Of a stretch of DNA of 5,646 nucleotides, positions 1 through 5,390 are shown in pieces. Every line of letters starts with the position of its first letter. Positions within the stretch are counted from its first letter, which is position 1. A program made the position numbers and the translations under genes. Source of the stretch: Alphaproteobacteria bacterium. Its GTDB lineage: Bacteria; Pseudomonadota; Alphaproteobacteria; Rhodobacterales; Rhodobacteraceae. The notes under the pieces are model-generated. The model was not told where the DNA came from and made no database searches. It saw nothing but the letters and a program-made list of their open reading frames with translations. The stretch spans positions 1 through 5,646 of the forward strand of contig JAURMY010000109.1 in assembly GCA_030830465.1 (NCBI GenBank), read 5' to 3'.

Positions 1-1
1 A

Positions 2-217
2 CACCTTGCCGCCCGGGGCCTGAACCACTGGCGCGGCGCAAAAGGCCACCCGATGCCGCAAAGGATCATTCCGGCGCTCAGAACCGCTTGGCTGACCCCA
101 TGGACCCTGAAAATCGTCGCATCCGATCCGGCCGCTGCAATTCTGGGCCGCCTGAACCCGTCGGAATTTTACCGCCGCTCGCTGATGATTGCCAAAACCG
201 TCACCGGTGGCTGGTAG
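2..217 (+). CDS. C-terminal 71 residues of an unrecognised protein (5' end outside the window)
   Basis: An open frame enters the window in frame 2 and ends at a TAG at 215-217. I take this frame as the real one because its 3' end is followed directly by a GC-rich hairpin element typical of a gene end, and its composition looks like protein. The tail is basic and rich in tryptophan and leucine: HLAARGLNHW at the start, then PALRTAWLTPW, GRLNPSEFYRRS, and AKTVTGGW at the terminus. I see no transmembrane segment, metal-binding cluster or catalytic motif, and I do not recognise the family from this fragment. It could be the end of an oxidoreductase or a transferase, but that would be a guess. It converges on the MFS gene, so it is probably not in the cobB unit. 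The overlapping frame-1 reading from 88 runs past this stop into the hairpins and looks like a shadow. Confidence 0.6.
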   Translation, partial: HLAARGLNHWRGAKGHPMPQRIIPALRTAWLTPWTLKIVASDPAAAILGRLNPSEFYRRSLMIAKTVTGGW

Positions 218-241
218 GGCTTCTTTTGGCCGAAAATATCC

Positions 242-284
242 TCGGGGGAGGTCCGGAGGGGGCAGACAGCCCCTTCCGGCCACC
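242..284 (+). terminator. Strong GC-rich hairpin, probable transcription terminator or 3'-end stabiliser
   Basis: Bases 253-263 (CCGGAGGGGGC) pair with 269-279 (GCCCCTTCCGG) around a five-base loop AGACA. This gives 11 pairs with one G-U, and G251/C281 can extend the stem beyond one mismatch. A smaller CCTC-GGGG-GAGG hairpin sits just before it. The structure begins about 25-35 bases after the stop of the upstream gene, and the AAAATAT stretch precedes rather than follows the stem. It therefore lacks the classical U-tract. From memory, similar elements (an A/T-rich lead, then a G-rich and C-rich hairpin) recur behind genes in Rhodobacteraceae. Assignment as a terminator is inference from position and stem strength. 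Confidence 0.5.
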
Positions 285-316
285 GCCCGCGCGTGGAAAC
301 GCCGGGCAGGCCTGCC
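285..316 (-). terminator. Possible hairpin terminator for the MFS/cobB unit
   Basis: On the minus strand this lies 12-44 bases beyond the MFS stop codon (329-331). Two mutually exclusive structures are possible: the self-complementary 12-mer at 305-316, and a longer imperfect stem joining 285-289 to 303-307 with an inner CGT/ACG helix. Neither is followed by a T-run on the minus strand. It may act together with the 253-279 hairpin, which also folds when read from this side. Confidence 0.3.
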
Positions 317-328
317 TGAACCGGTCGC

Positions 329-1549
329 TCAGGCGTCTTTCGGGCGCATCATCAGCCAGATCAGCGCTGATCCGGCCAGCGCCAGAAACGGGATCATCGC
401 CAGGTTGACCGAGGTCCAGCCATGCACGACCGTGCTGCCGGAACAATTCATCAAAAGCCCCGACGACACTGATGCCACGGTGACACAGCCAAAAACGATC
501 ATATCGTTGATGCCCTGAATTCGGCCGCGCTCTTCCGGGCTGTGGGCGCCGGCCAGCATGGTCGATGCGCCGATAAAGCCAAAGTTCCAGCCGACCCCCA
601 GCAAGATCAGGGCCACATAAAAATTCATCAGATCGACCCCGGCCAGCCCGACCAGACCCGCCGCTGCCAGAATGGCCAGACCCATGGCCACCACTTTTTC
701 CACCCCGAACCTTGCGATGATGTGGCCGGTGAAAAACGATGGCACGAACATCGCCAGAACATGCCCGGTCACCACATGGCCCATGGTCGCCTTGTCATAG
801 CCGCAACCGACCACCGCCAGCGGCGTCGAGGTCATCACCAGATTCATCAGCGAATAAGACACCATCGCGGAAATCACGGCCACCAGAATGCGCGGCGTTT
901 TCAGCATCTCAAGCCGGGTCCGGCCCTTGGCTGAACCGGGCTGGGGTTTTTCCGGCGTCGGAATATCCAGAAAGATAAACAGCACGAACCCGAACAGGTT
1001 CAGCGCCACTACGGTCATATAGGTGCCCATGATCGGAATCGCCGACAGCCAGGCCAGCCCGTCCGTATAAGTCGCCAATTGCGGCCCCAGCACCGCCGAA
1101 ATCAGCCCGCCGGCCATCACATAGGACATCGCCTTGGGGCGAAACCCGGCACTGGCCGTATCCACCGCCGCAAACCGGTAAAATCCCTGGGCCGACATAT
1201 AAATCCCGGTCAGAAACGACCCTACCAGGAACAGACCAAAGGAATTCTGGCTGAGCGCATAAGCGGAAATCGCAGCCCCGATCGCCCCGCCGGTGCAGCC
1301 GATGTAAAACCCGGCCCTGCGGCCCCAGTTCTGCATCACCTGCGACATCCAGGGGGCCGTGGTCATCGACCCGAACACGATCAGCGAGATCGGCAAGGTG
1401 GCAAAGCAGGGGTTAGAGGCCAGATTTTGGCCCGCCAGACCGCCGAGAACAAAGATCATCGGCATTTGCGCGCCCAGAATCGCCTGTGCGATGACCAGAA
1501 CGGCGACGTTGCGCTTGGCGCGTGAATCAGAAACGGGATATGTGCTCAT
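329..1549 (-). CDS. Major facilitator superfamily transporter, 12 predicted helices
   Basis: This 406-residue integral inner-membrane protein has the size and layout of an MFS carrier: six hydrophobic segments, a charged cytoplasmic loop (about residues 195-219, with IPTPEKPQ and KGRTR), then six more. Residues 69-81 end in GRRAGF, resembling MFS motif A after helix 2. Residues 146-158 (AGGLISAVLGPQL) resemble the glycine/proline helix-5 motif of antiporters. The second half carries SPEERGRIQGIND, like the loop before helix 11 in MFS_1 drug or metabolite exporters. I chose the ATG at 1549 because the protein then starts in the usual short polar leader (MSTYPVSDSRAKRN). A TTG 12 codons upstream at 1585 is also in frame, and neither has a clear Shine-Dalgarno. 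The gene lies 39 bp after cobB on the same strand, so co-transcription is likely. The substrate is unknown; a link to corrinoids or cobalt is only suggested by position. Confidence 0.88.
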   Translation of the reverse strand: MSTYPVSDSRAKRNVAVLVIAQAILGAQMPMIFVLGGLAGQNLASNPCFATLPISLIVFGSMTTAPWMSQVMQNWGRRAGFYIGCTGGAIGAAISAYALSQNSFGLFLVGSFLTGIYMSAQGFYRFAAVDTASAGFRPKAMSYVMAGGLISAVLGPQLATYTDGLAWLSAIPIMGTYMTVVALNLFGFVLFIFLDIPTPEKPQPGSAKGRTRLEMLKTPRILVAVISAMVSYSLMNLVMTSTPLAVVGCGYDKATMGHVVTGHVLAMFVPSFFTGHIIARFGVEKVVAMGLAILAAAGLVGLAGVDLMNFYVALILLGVGWNFGFIGASTMLAGAHSPEERGRIQGINDMIVFGCVTVASVSSGLLMNCSGSTVVHGWTSVNLAMIPFLALAGSALIWLMMRPKDA

Positions 1550-1588
1550 GCGGCAAGGGTTATCGGGCCGTGCAGGCCAAGCCAAGCC

Positions 1589-2866
1589 CTAATCGGCGCG
1601 GTCAATCAGATGCGCGAAAGAGCCGCTGACCATGCCCAGCCGCAGGCCCATATCCGGCAGGGCTTCGCCCTCGGCATTGGCGGCGGTGAACAGGGCGTCG
1701 CCCTCTGCGCGCAAAGTTGTCGCATAGTGAAACTCATGCCCGGCAAACCCGCCGCGCCAGAGATCGCCAAGGCCGGTCAAATGCCGGTAGCCCAGATGCA
1801 GCCGCCGTCTGGCAAAACTTGTTTCCAGCCGCAACAATCCGGCCATCCGGTGGCCTGTGCCATCGGCATCGACCAGCGCTTCGCCCAGAACCATATAGCC
1901 GCCGCATTCGCCATAGACCCGGCCCAGGGCCGCCGCCTTGCGCAGGCCGTCCAGAAACCCAAGGTTGGCGGCCAGCCTTCCGGCATAAAGCTCGGGATAG
2001 CCTCCGGGCAGAAACACCAGATCGCCGGGCGGCGGCGCCTGATCCGCAAGCGGTGAAAACAGCGAAATCGTCGCCCCGGCCCGCTGCCAGTCGGCCAGAA
2101 GATGCGGATAGGCAAAAGCAAAGGCCGCGTCGCGGGCGATGGAAATCCGCTGGGCCGGTGGCGGCAACAGCGGTGCGGGGCGGGCGTGGGGCAGGGGCGC
2201 GGCCAGGGCCAGCAAGCTATCCAGATCGACACAGTCCGCCACAACCCCGGCGACCCGGTTCAGAAACTCCTCAAGGTCCGGGCGTTCCTCGGCCTGAACC
2301 AGCCCCAGATGCCGCGACGGATGGTCAAGCCCCGCCTGCCGGCGCACCGCCCCCAGAACCGGCAGACCAACCGGCGCAAGCGCATCGCGCAGCATTTTTT
2401 CATGCCGGTCCGAGCCCGTGTTGTTCAGGATCACGCCGCATACCCGCACATCGTCCCGGTGCTTGGCAAAGCCTTCTACCACGGCGGCCACGGATTGTGA
2501 TTGCTTGGCTGTGTCGATGATCAGAACCACCGGCAGGCCCAGATGCCGCGCCAGATCGGCGGTCGCGCCCTTGCCTGCCGGCGGCGCGCCGTCAAACAGG
2601 CCCATCGCGCCTTCGATCAGCAACGTGCCGGGGCCGTCTGCGAGGGCGCGCAGCCTGTCCGCAGCCATGGCCCAGGCATCAAGGTTCACGCAGGGCTGGC
2701 CGCTGGCGGCGGCGTGAAAGCGCGGGTCGATGTAATCCGGCCCCGATTTCGCCGACCGCACCGCCATGCCGCGATTGCGCAGCGCGCGTAAAATGCCCAG
2801 CGTCAGGGTTGTCTTGCCGCTGCCCGAGGCGGGGGCGGACAGGATCAGACCGTTGCCGTTATTCAT
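1589..2866 (-). CDS. cobB: Cobyrinate / hydrogenobyrinate a,c-diamide synthase
   Basis: This cytoplasmic enzyme of adenosylcobalamin synthesis uses ATP and glutamine to amidate the a and c carboxylates of (hydrogeno)byrinic acid. The 425-residue product has the family's two-domain layout. The N-terminal dethiobiotin-synthetase-like ATPase carries a P-loop (APASGSGKTT, 11-20), SGPDYIDP (41-48) and EGAMGLFDG (85-93). The C-terminal class I glutamine amidotransferase domain carries LPGGYPE (286-292), the nucleophile Cys321 in YGECGGYMVLG, the GHEFHYA signature (376-382), and the probable catalytic His419 in SGSFAHLI. Length is normal and no key residue is missing. The frame stays open upstream to 3103, but the ATG at 2866 is preferred: homologues begin just before the P-loop, and AAAGGG lies 6 bases upstream. 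It diverges from cbiD across 103 bp and is followed by the MFS gene. Sequence alone does not decide between cobalt-free and cobalt-containing substrate. Confidence 0.95.
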   Translation of the reverse strand: MNNGNGLILSAPASGSGKTTLTLGILRALRNRGMAVRSAKSGPDYIDPRFHAAASGQPCVNLDAWAMAADRLRALADGPGTLLIEGAMGLFDGAPPAGKGATADLARHLGLPVVLIIDTAKQSQSVAAVVEGFAKHRDDVRVCGVILNNTGSDRHEKMLRDALAPVGLPVLGAVRRQAGLDHPSRHLGLVQAEERPDLEEFLNRVAGVVADCVDLDSLLALAAPLPHARPAPLLPPPAQRISIARDAAFAFAYPHLLADWQRAGATISLFSPLADQAPPPGDLVFLPGGYPELYAGRLAANLGFLDGLRKAAALGRVYGECGGYMVLGEALVDADGTGHRMAGLLRLETSFARRRLHLGYRHLTGLGDLWRGGFAGHEFHYATTLRAEGDALFTAANAEGEALPDMGLRLGMVSGSFAHLIDRAD

Positions 2867-2872
2867 CTGCTG

Positions 2873-2878
2873 CCCTTT
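2873..2878 (-). promoter_or_regulatory. Ribosome binding site of cobB
   Basis: On the minus strand AAAGGG stands 6 bases before the ATG at 2866. It supports this start over the upstream in-frame codons, which reach to 3103 and would overlap cbiD. Confidence 0.55.
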
Positions 2879-2933
2879 CTGCCGGGAATCGACACAGTGC
2901 CTTATGGCATTGGCGGCGGGTTCCGAAAACCCC

Positions 2934-2962
2934 TTGGAGGCGTTGTTTGAAGCTGCCATAGT
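2934..2962 (+). promoter_or_regulatory. Candidate sigma-70-type promoter for cbiD
   Basis: TTGGAG at 2934-2939 (3 of 6 to the -35 consensus) is separated by exactly 17 bases from CATAGT at 2957-2962 (4 of 6 to the -10 consensus). Transcription would start about 7 bases later, at or next to the cbiD ATG (2970). That fits the lack of a Shine-Dalgarno there and would mean a leaderless message. The match is weak and such pairs arise by chance. Confidence 0.25.
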
Positions 2963-2969
2963 CAGCGCA

Positions 2970-4028
2970 ATGAGCCGCAAACCCGAAACCGCCCTGCGCC
3001 GTGGCTGGACCACCGGAGCCTGTGCCACCGCCGCGACAAAAGCGGCGCTGATGGCGTTGTGGGGCGGCGATTTTCCGGCAAATGTCTGCATCACCCTGCC
3101 CAAAGGCGAAAAGCCGGTTTTTGCGCTGGCCTATCGCGCGCAGGGGCCCGGTTGGGCCGAGGCGGGGGTGGTCAAGGATGCGGGCGACGACCCCGATGTC
3201 ACCCACGGGGCCTTGATCCGCGCACGGGTCGAACAAGGCGGCAATGGAATCAGCTTTCACGCGGGTGAGGGCGTGGGCACCGTCACCAAACCCGGCCTGC
3301 CGGTGGCGGTGGGGGAACCGGCGATCAATCCGGTGCCGCGCTTGATGATGACGCAGGTGGTGCAGGCTTGCGCCGCTGAGTTCGGCCGCGCCCCCGATGT
3401 CGCCATTACGATCAGCATTCCGGGCGGCGCTGAATTGGCGGCGAAAACCTGGAACCCACGCCTTGGCATCACCGGCGGTTTGTCGGTTCTGGGCACTACG
3501 GGCATCGTGCGGCCTTTTTCCTGCGCCGCCTGGATCGCCTCGATCCACCGGGGCGTGGATGTGGCGCGGGCAACCGGGCAGGCGCATGTGGCGGGCTGTA
3601 CCGGCGCAACCTCGGAACGGGTGGTGCAGGGGCTTTACGACCTGCCGGATCACGCCATGTTGGATATGGGGGATTTCGCCGGGGGGTTGATGAAATACCT
3701 GAAAAAGCACCCGGTTTCGCGGCTGACCATTGGCGGCGGGATCGGCAAGATCACCAAGCTGGCGCAGGGGGCGATGGATTTGCATTCGGACCGGTCGCAG
3801 GTGGATTTCGCGGCGTTGAACCAAATGGCACAGGCGGCGGGTTTGCCCGATGTCAGCGCCGCCAACACGGCGTTGCAGGCCTATGACATCGGCGGGCCAG
3901 TGCTAGCGCAGGCGGTGGCCGAGGCTGCTTTGTCTCATGTTCAGGCCTTTCTGGGCGGCGCGATCCGCCCCGATATCGTGGTGATCGACCGGGCCGGGGC
4001 GGTCATCGCAAGGGCGGGCGCCGCGTGA
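2970..4028 (+). CDS. cbiD: Cobalt-precorrin-5B (C1)-methyltransferase
   Basis: CbiD catalyses the ring-contraction follow-up step of corrin synthesis, using S-adenosylmethionine to methylate C1 with loss of the extruded two-carbon fragment. The 352-residue product matches the family from end to end: LRRGWTTGACATAATKAA (9-26), VVKDAGDDPDVTHGA (67-81), GEGVGTVTKPGL (99-110), PAINPVPR (117-124), and the glycine-rich NPRLGITGGLSVLGTTG (161-177) followed by IVRPFS. Length is normal. The ATG at 2970 is chosen because homologues begin about 8-12 residues before the RxGWTTG motif. The frame continues open upstream to 2766 but that part runs opposite cobB. No convincing ribosome binding site precedes the ATG. 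The stop overlaps the cobK GTG by 4 bases (GTGA), implying translational coupling. CbiD was first defined in the early-cobalt (anaerobic) pathway; aerobic-type organisms such as the classic Pseudomonas denitrificans use the unrelated CobF, so CbiD here suggests a mixed gene set. Confidence 0.94.
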   Translation: MSRKPETALRRGWTTGACATAATKAALMALWGGDFPANVCITLPKGEKPVFALAYRAQGPGWAEAGVVKDAGDDPDVTHGALIRARVEQGGNGISFHAGEGVGTVTKPGLPVAVGEPAINPVPRLMMTQVVQACAAEFGRAPDVAITISIPGGAELAAKTWNPRLGITGGLSVLGTTGIVRPFSCAAWIASIHRGVDVARATGQAHVAGCTGATSERVVQGLYDLPDHAMLDMGDFAGGLMKYLKKHPVSRLTIGGGIGKITKLAQGAMDLHSDRSQVDFAALNQMAQAAGLPDVSAANTALQAYDIGGPVLAQAVAEAALSHVQAFLGGAIRPDIVVIDRAGAVIARAGAA

Positions 4029-4768
4029 AGCTGTTGCTGTTGGCAGGCACCGGCGACGCCCGTCTGATCGCCGAAGGGTTGGCGGGCAGTGGCCTTGAGG
4101 TGACGGCCTCGCTGGCCGGGGCGACCAAGCAACCCGCCCCGATGCCCTGCGCCACGCGCACGGGCGGCTTTGGCGGCGCCGAGGGGCTGCGTGCCTATCT
4201 GGCCGCCAGCGGCACAGGGGCGGTGCTGGACGCGACCCATCCCTTTGCCAGCCGCATGTCAGCAACCGCTGCCGCCGTGTGCCGCGACGCGGGCATTCCC
4301 TATCTGTGTTATCTGCGCCCGGAATGGCAGGCCGAACCGACCGATCGCTGGTTTCCGATCGACAGCGAATCCGATGCGGCCGGCCTGATCCCGGTCGGCA
4401 GCCGGGTGTTTCTGGCGACCGGGCGACAGACACTGGACCGCTATGAAAACATGCAGGGCCGCTATCTGATCTGCCGCCAGATTGACCGGGCCGAGCGGCG
4501 GTTTCCCTTTGACAATGGGGAATTCCTGATCAGCCGCCCGCCTTTTTCTGAGGCCGCCGAGCGCCAGTTGTTTCAGGAACTGGCGATTGACTGGCTGGTG
4601 GTGAAAAATTCCGGCGGTCGGGCCAGCCGCACCAAACTGGACGCGGCGCGCGCCCTCGGTCTGCCGGTCGCGATGATCCGCCGCCCGGCCCCGCCCGACG
4701 CGGTGCGGGTATCGACGGTGGCGGCGGCGCTGATCTGGGCGCGGGAACAGGCGTTGCCCCATGATTAG
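4025..4768 (+). CDS. cobK: Precorrin-6A (or cobalt-precorrin-6A) reductase
   Basis: This cytoplasmic NAD(P)H-dependent enzyme reduces precorrin-6A to dihydro-precorrin-6, the step after the CbiD/CobF reaction. The 247-residue product has the usual length. Motifs in order are LLLLAGTGDARLIAEGL (3-19) at the Rossmann-like N-terminus, VLDATHPFA (67-75), PYLCYLRPEW (92-101), RVFLATGRQTL (127-137), RQIDRAERRFP (151-161), SRPPFS (170-175), and VVKNSGG (192-198) followed by TKLDAARALGLPVAMIRRP. All family landmarks are intact. It starts with GTG inside the end of cbiD, sharing GTGA, and has only a weak AAGG about 11 bases ahead, so it probably depends on ribosomes ending cbiD. Its stop overlaps the glycosylase start by 8 bases. 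The CobK/CbiJ distinction is mainly a naming matter of aerobic versus anaerobic pathway; I use cobK because CobK-type names fit alphaproteobacteria. Confidence 0.94.
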   Translation: MKLLLLAGTGDARLIAEGLAGSGLEVTASLAGATKQPAPMPCATRTGGFGGAEGLRAYLAASGTGAVLDATHPFASRMSATAAAVCRDAGIPYLCYLRPEWQAEPTDRWFPIDSESDAAGLIPVGSRVFLATGRQTLDRYENMQGRYLICRQIDRAERRFPFDNGEFLISRPPFSEAAERQLFQELAIDWLVVKNSGGRASRTKLDAARALGLPVAMIRRPAPPDAVRVSTVAAALIWAREQALPHD

Positions 4769-5390
4769 CCGGATCATCCGAACCGATGCCGACGTGTCCG
4801 AAGGGGCCGCGTGGCTGGCCGAACGCCATCCGCCCTTTGCTTTGGCCCTGACCCAAACCGGCCCCTTGCCGCTGCGCCGCAGGCCCGGCGGATTTGACAA
4901 TCTGCTGAACGCGATCATCGGCCAGCAGGTCTCGACCGCGTCGGCCAATGCGATCTGGGTGCGGATGCAGGCCGCCGGAATGACCGATCCAAAGGCCGTC
5001 GCCGCCGCGTCCGAGCAGGACCTGCGGGCCTGCGGCCTGTCGCGGCAAAAGATCCTTTACGCCCAGGCGCTGGCCCATAGTGGCACCGATTACGCGGCGC
5101 TGGAAGATATGGCCGATCAGGCGGTGATCGAAACGCTGATCCGGATCAAAGGCATCGGGCGCTGGACGGCGGAAATCTATGCGATGTTCAGCCTCGGCCG
5201 GGCGGATGTTTTCGCGCCGGGCGATCTGGCCTTGCAGGAAGCGGCCCGGATCGTGTTTGACCTTGGCACAAGGCCGACTGAGAAACAGCTGCGCCGGATG
5301 GCGCTGGACTGGTCGCCGTGGCAGTCGGTTGCCGCGCGGATTTTGTGGGCGTATTACCGGGTTGCAAAGCAACGGGAAGGGATCAGATGA
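4761..5390 (+). CDS. DNA-3-methyladenine glycosylase, AlkA-like HhH-GPD family
   Basis: This base-excision repair enzyme is likely to remove alkylated purines such as 3-methyladenine from DNA. The 209-residue protein has the helix-hairpin-helix plus Gly/Pro/Asp signature: FDNLLNAIIGQQVST (45-59) early, the hairpin LIRIKGIGRWTAEIY (126-140), then FAPGDLAL (151-158) with probable catalytic Asp155. No C-terminal four-cysteine cluster is present, so it is not the iron-sulfur (Nth/MutY) branch. At 209 residues it is shorter than E. coli AlkA (282) because it lacks the extra N-terminal domain, as many short bacterial versions do. The ATG at 4761 lies inside the end of cobK (8-base overlap) with only a weak AACAGG ahead, so coupling to cobK is likely. 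The stop shares ATGA with the next gene. There is no metabolic tie to cobalamin that I can name. Confidence 0.9.
   Translation: MISRIIRTDADVSEGAAWLAERHPPFALALTQTGPLPLRRRPGGFDNLLNAIIGQQVSTASANAIWVRMQAAGMTDPKAVAAASEQDLRACGLSRQKILYAQALAHSGTDYAALEDMADQAVIETLIRIKGIGRWTAEIYAMFSLGRADVFAPGDLALQEAARIVFDLGTRPTEKQLRRMALDWSPWQSVAARILWAYYRVAKQREGIR
5374..5381 (+). promoter_or_regulatory. Ribosome binding site of the esterase-family gene
   Basis: GGGAAGGG, within the last codons of the glycosylase gene, lies 5 bases before the ATG at 5387. It is the strongest Shine-Dalgarno in the plus-strand run and confirms the overlapping start. Confidence 0.6.

Larger units (their letters stand above)
218..328. other. 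Convergent intergenic region with several inverted repeats
   Basis: This 111-bp stretch separates the stop of the first plus-strand gene from the stop of the minus-strand MFS gene. It holds no plausible gene. It contains a small hairpin (CCTC/GAGG, about 242-251), a strong 11-bp hairpin at 253-279, an imperfect hairpin at 285-307 (GCCCG pairing with CGGGC, plus an inner CGT/ACG step around a GGAA loop), and a perfect 12-bp palindrome GGCAGGCCTGCC at 305-316. The last two overlap, so they are alternative structures. No long T-run follows any of them on either strand. Confidence 0.6.
2867..2969. promoter_or_regulatory. Divergent promoter region between cobB and cbiD
   Basis: This 103-bp gap must hold the start signals for both the cobB-MFS unit (minus) and the cbiD-cobK run (plus). 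I see no cobalamin riboswitch: there is no B12-box-like sequence, and the space is too short for the roughly 200-base leader such elements need in front of either gene. An imperfect dyad lies at 2895-2912 (CAGTGCC, TTAT spacer, GGCATTG, with one G-T pair) and could be an operator or a small hairpin. Which regulator would bind is unknown. Confidence 0.5.

Noticed and set aside
88..408. Plus-strand frame-1 reading overlapping the first gene and the MFS 3' end
   Set aside because: It runs through the hairpin region into the antisense of the MFS gene. Frame 2 with the stop at 215-217 fits the position of the hairpin element better.
1550..1585. TTG start for the MFS gene 12 codons upstream
   Set aside because: It is possible, but ATG is far more common and gives a normal short cytoplasmic leader. 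Neither start has a convincing Shine-Dalgarno, so a small doubt remains.
1717..2520. Plus-strand open frame (267 codons) opposite cobB
   Set aside because: Its Pro/Arg/Ala-rich translation lacks domains, while cobB on the other strand has every family motif.
2766..2969. N-terminal extension of cbiD by 68 codons
   Set aside because: It runs antisense to the cobB P-loop region and has no family resemblance. The ATG at 2970 gives the normal CbiD N-terminus.
2867..2969. Cobalamin riboswitch in the cobB-cbiD gap
   Set aside because: There is no B12-box-like sequence on either strand, and the region is too short for the usual structure.
2867..3103. N-terminal extension of cobB by 79 codons
   Set aside because: It would overlap the cbiD start. 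The added residues match nothing in the family, and the ATG at 2866 has a good ribosome binding site just before the P-loop strand.
2859..3824. Long minus-strand open frame (321 codons) opposite cbiD
   Set aside because: It is antisense to a complete, motif-rich CbiD, and its translation is rich in Arg, Gly, His and Pro with no recognisable domain, as expected of a high-GC shadow frame.
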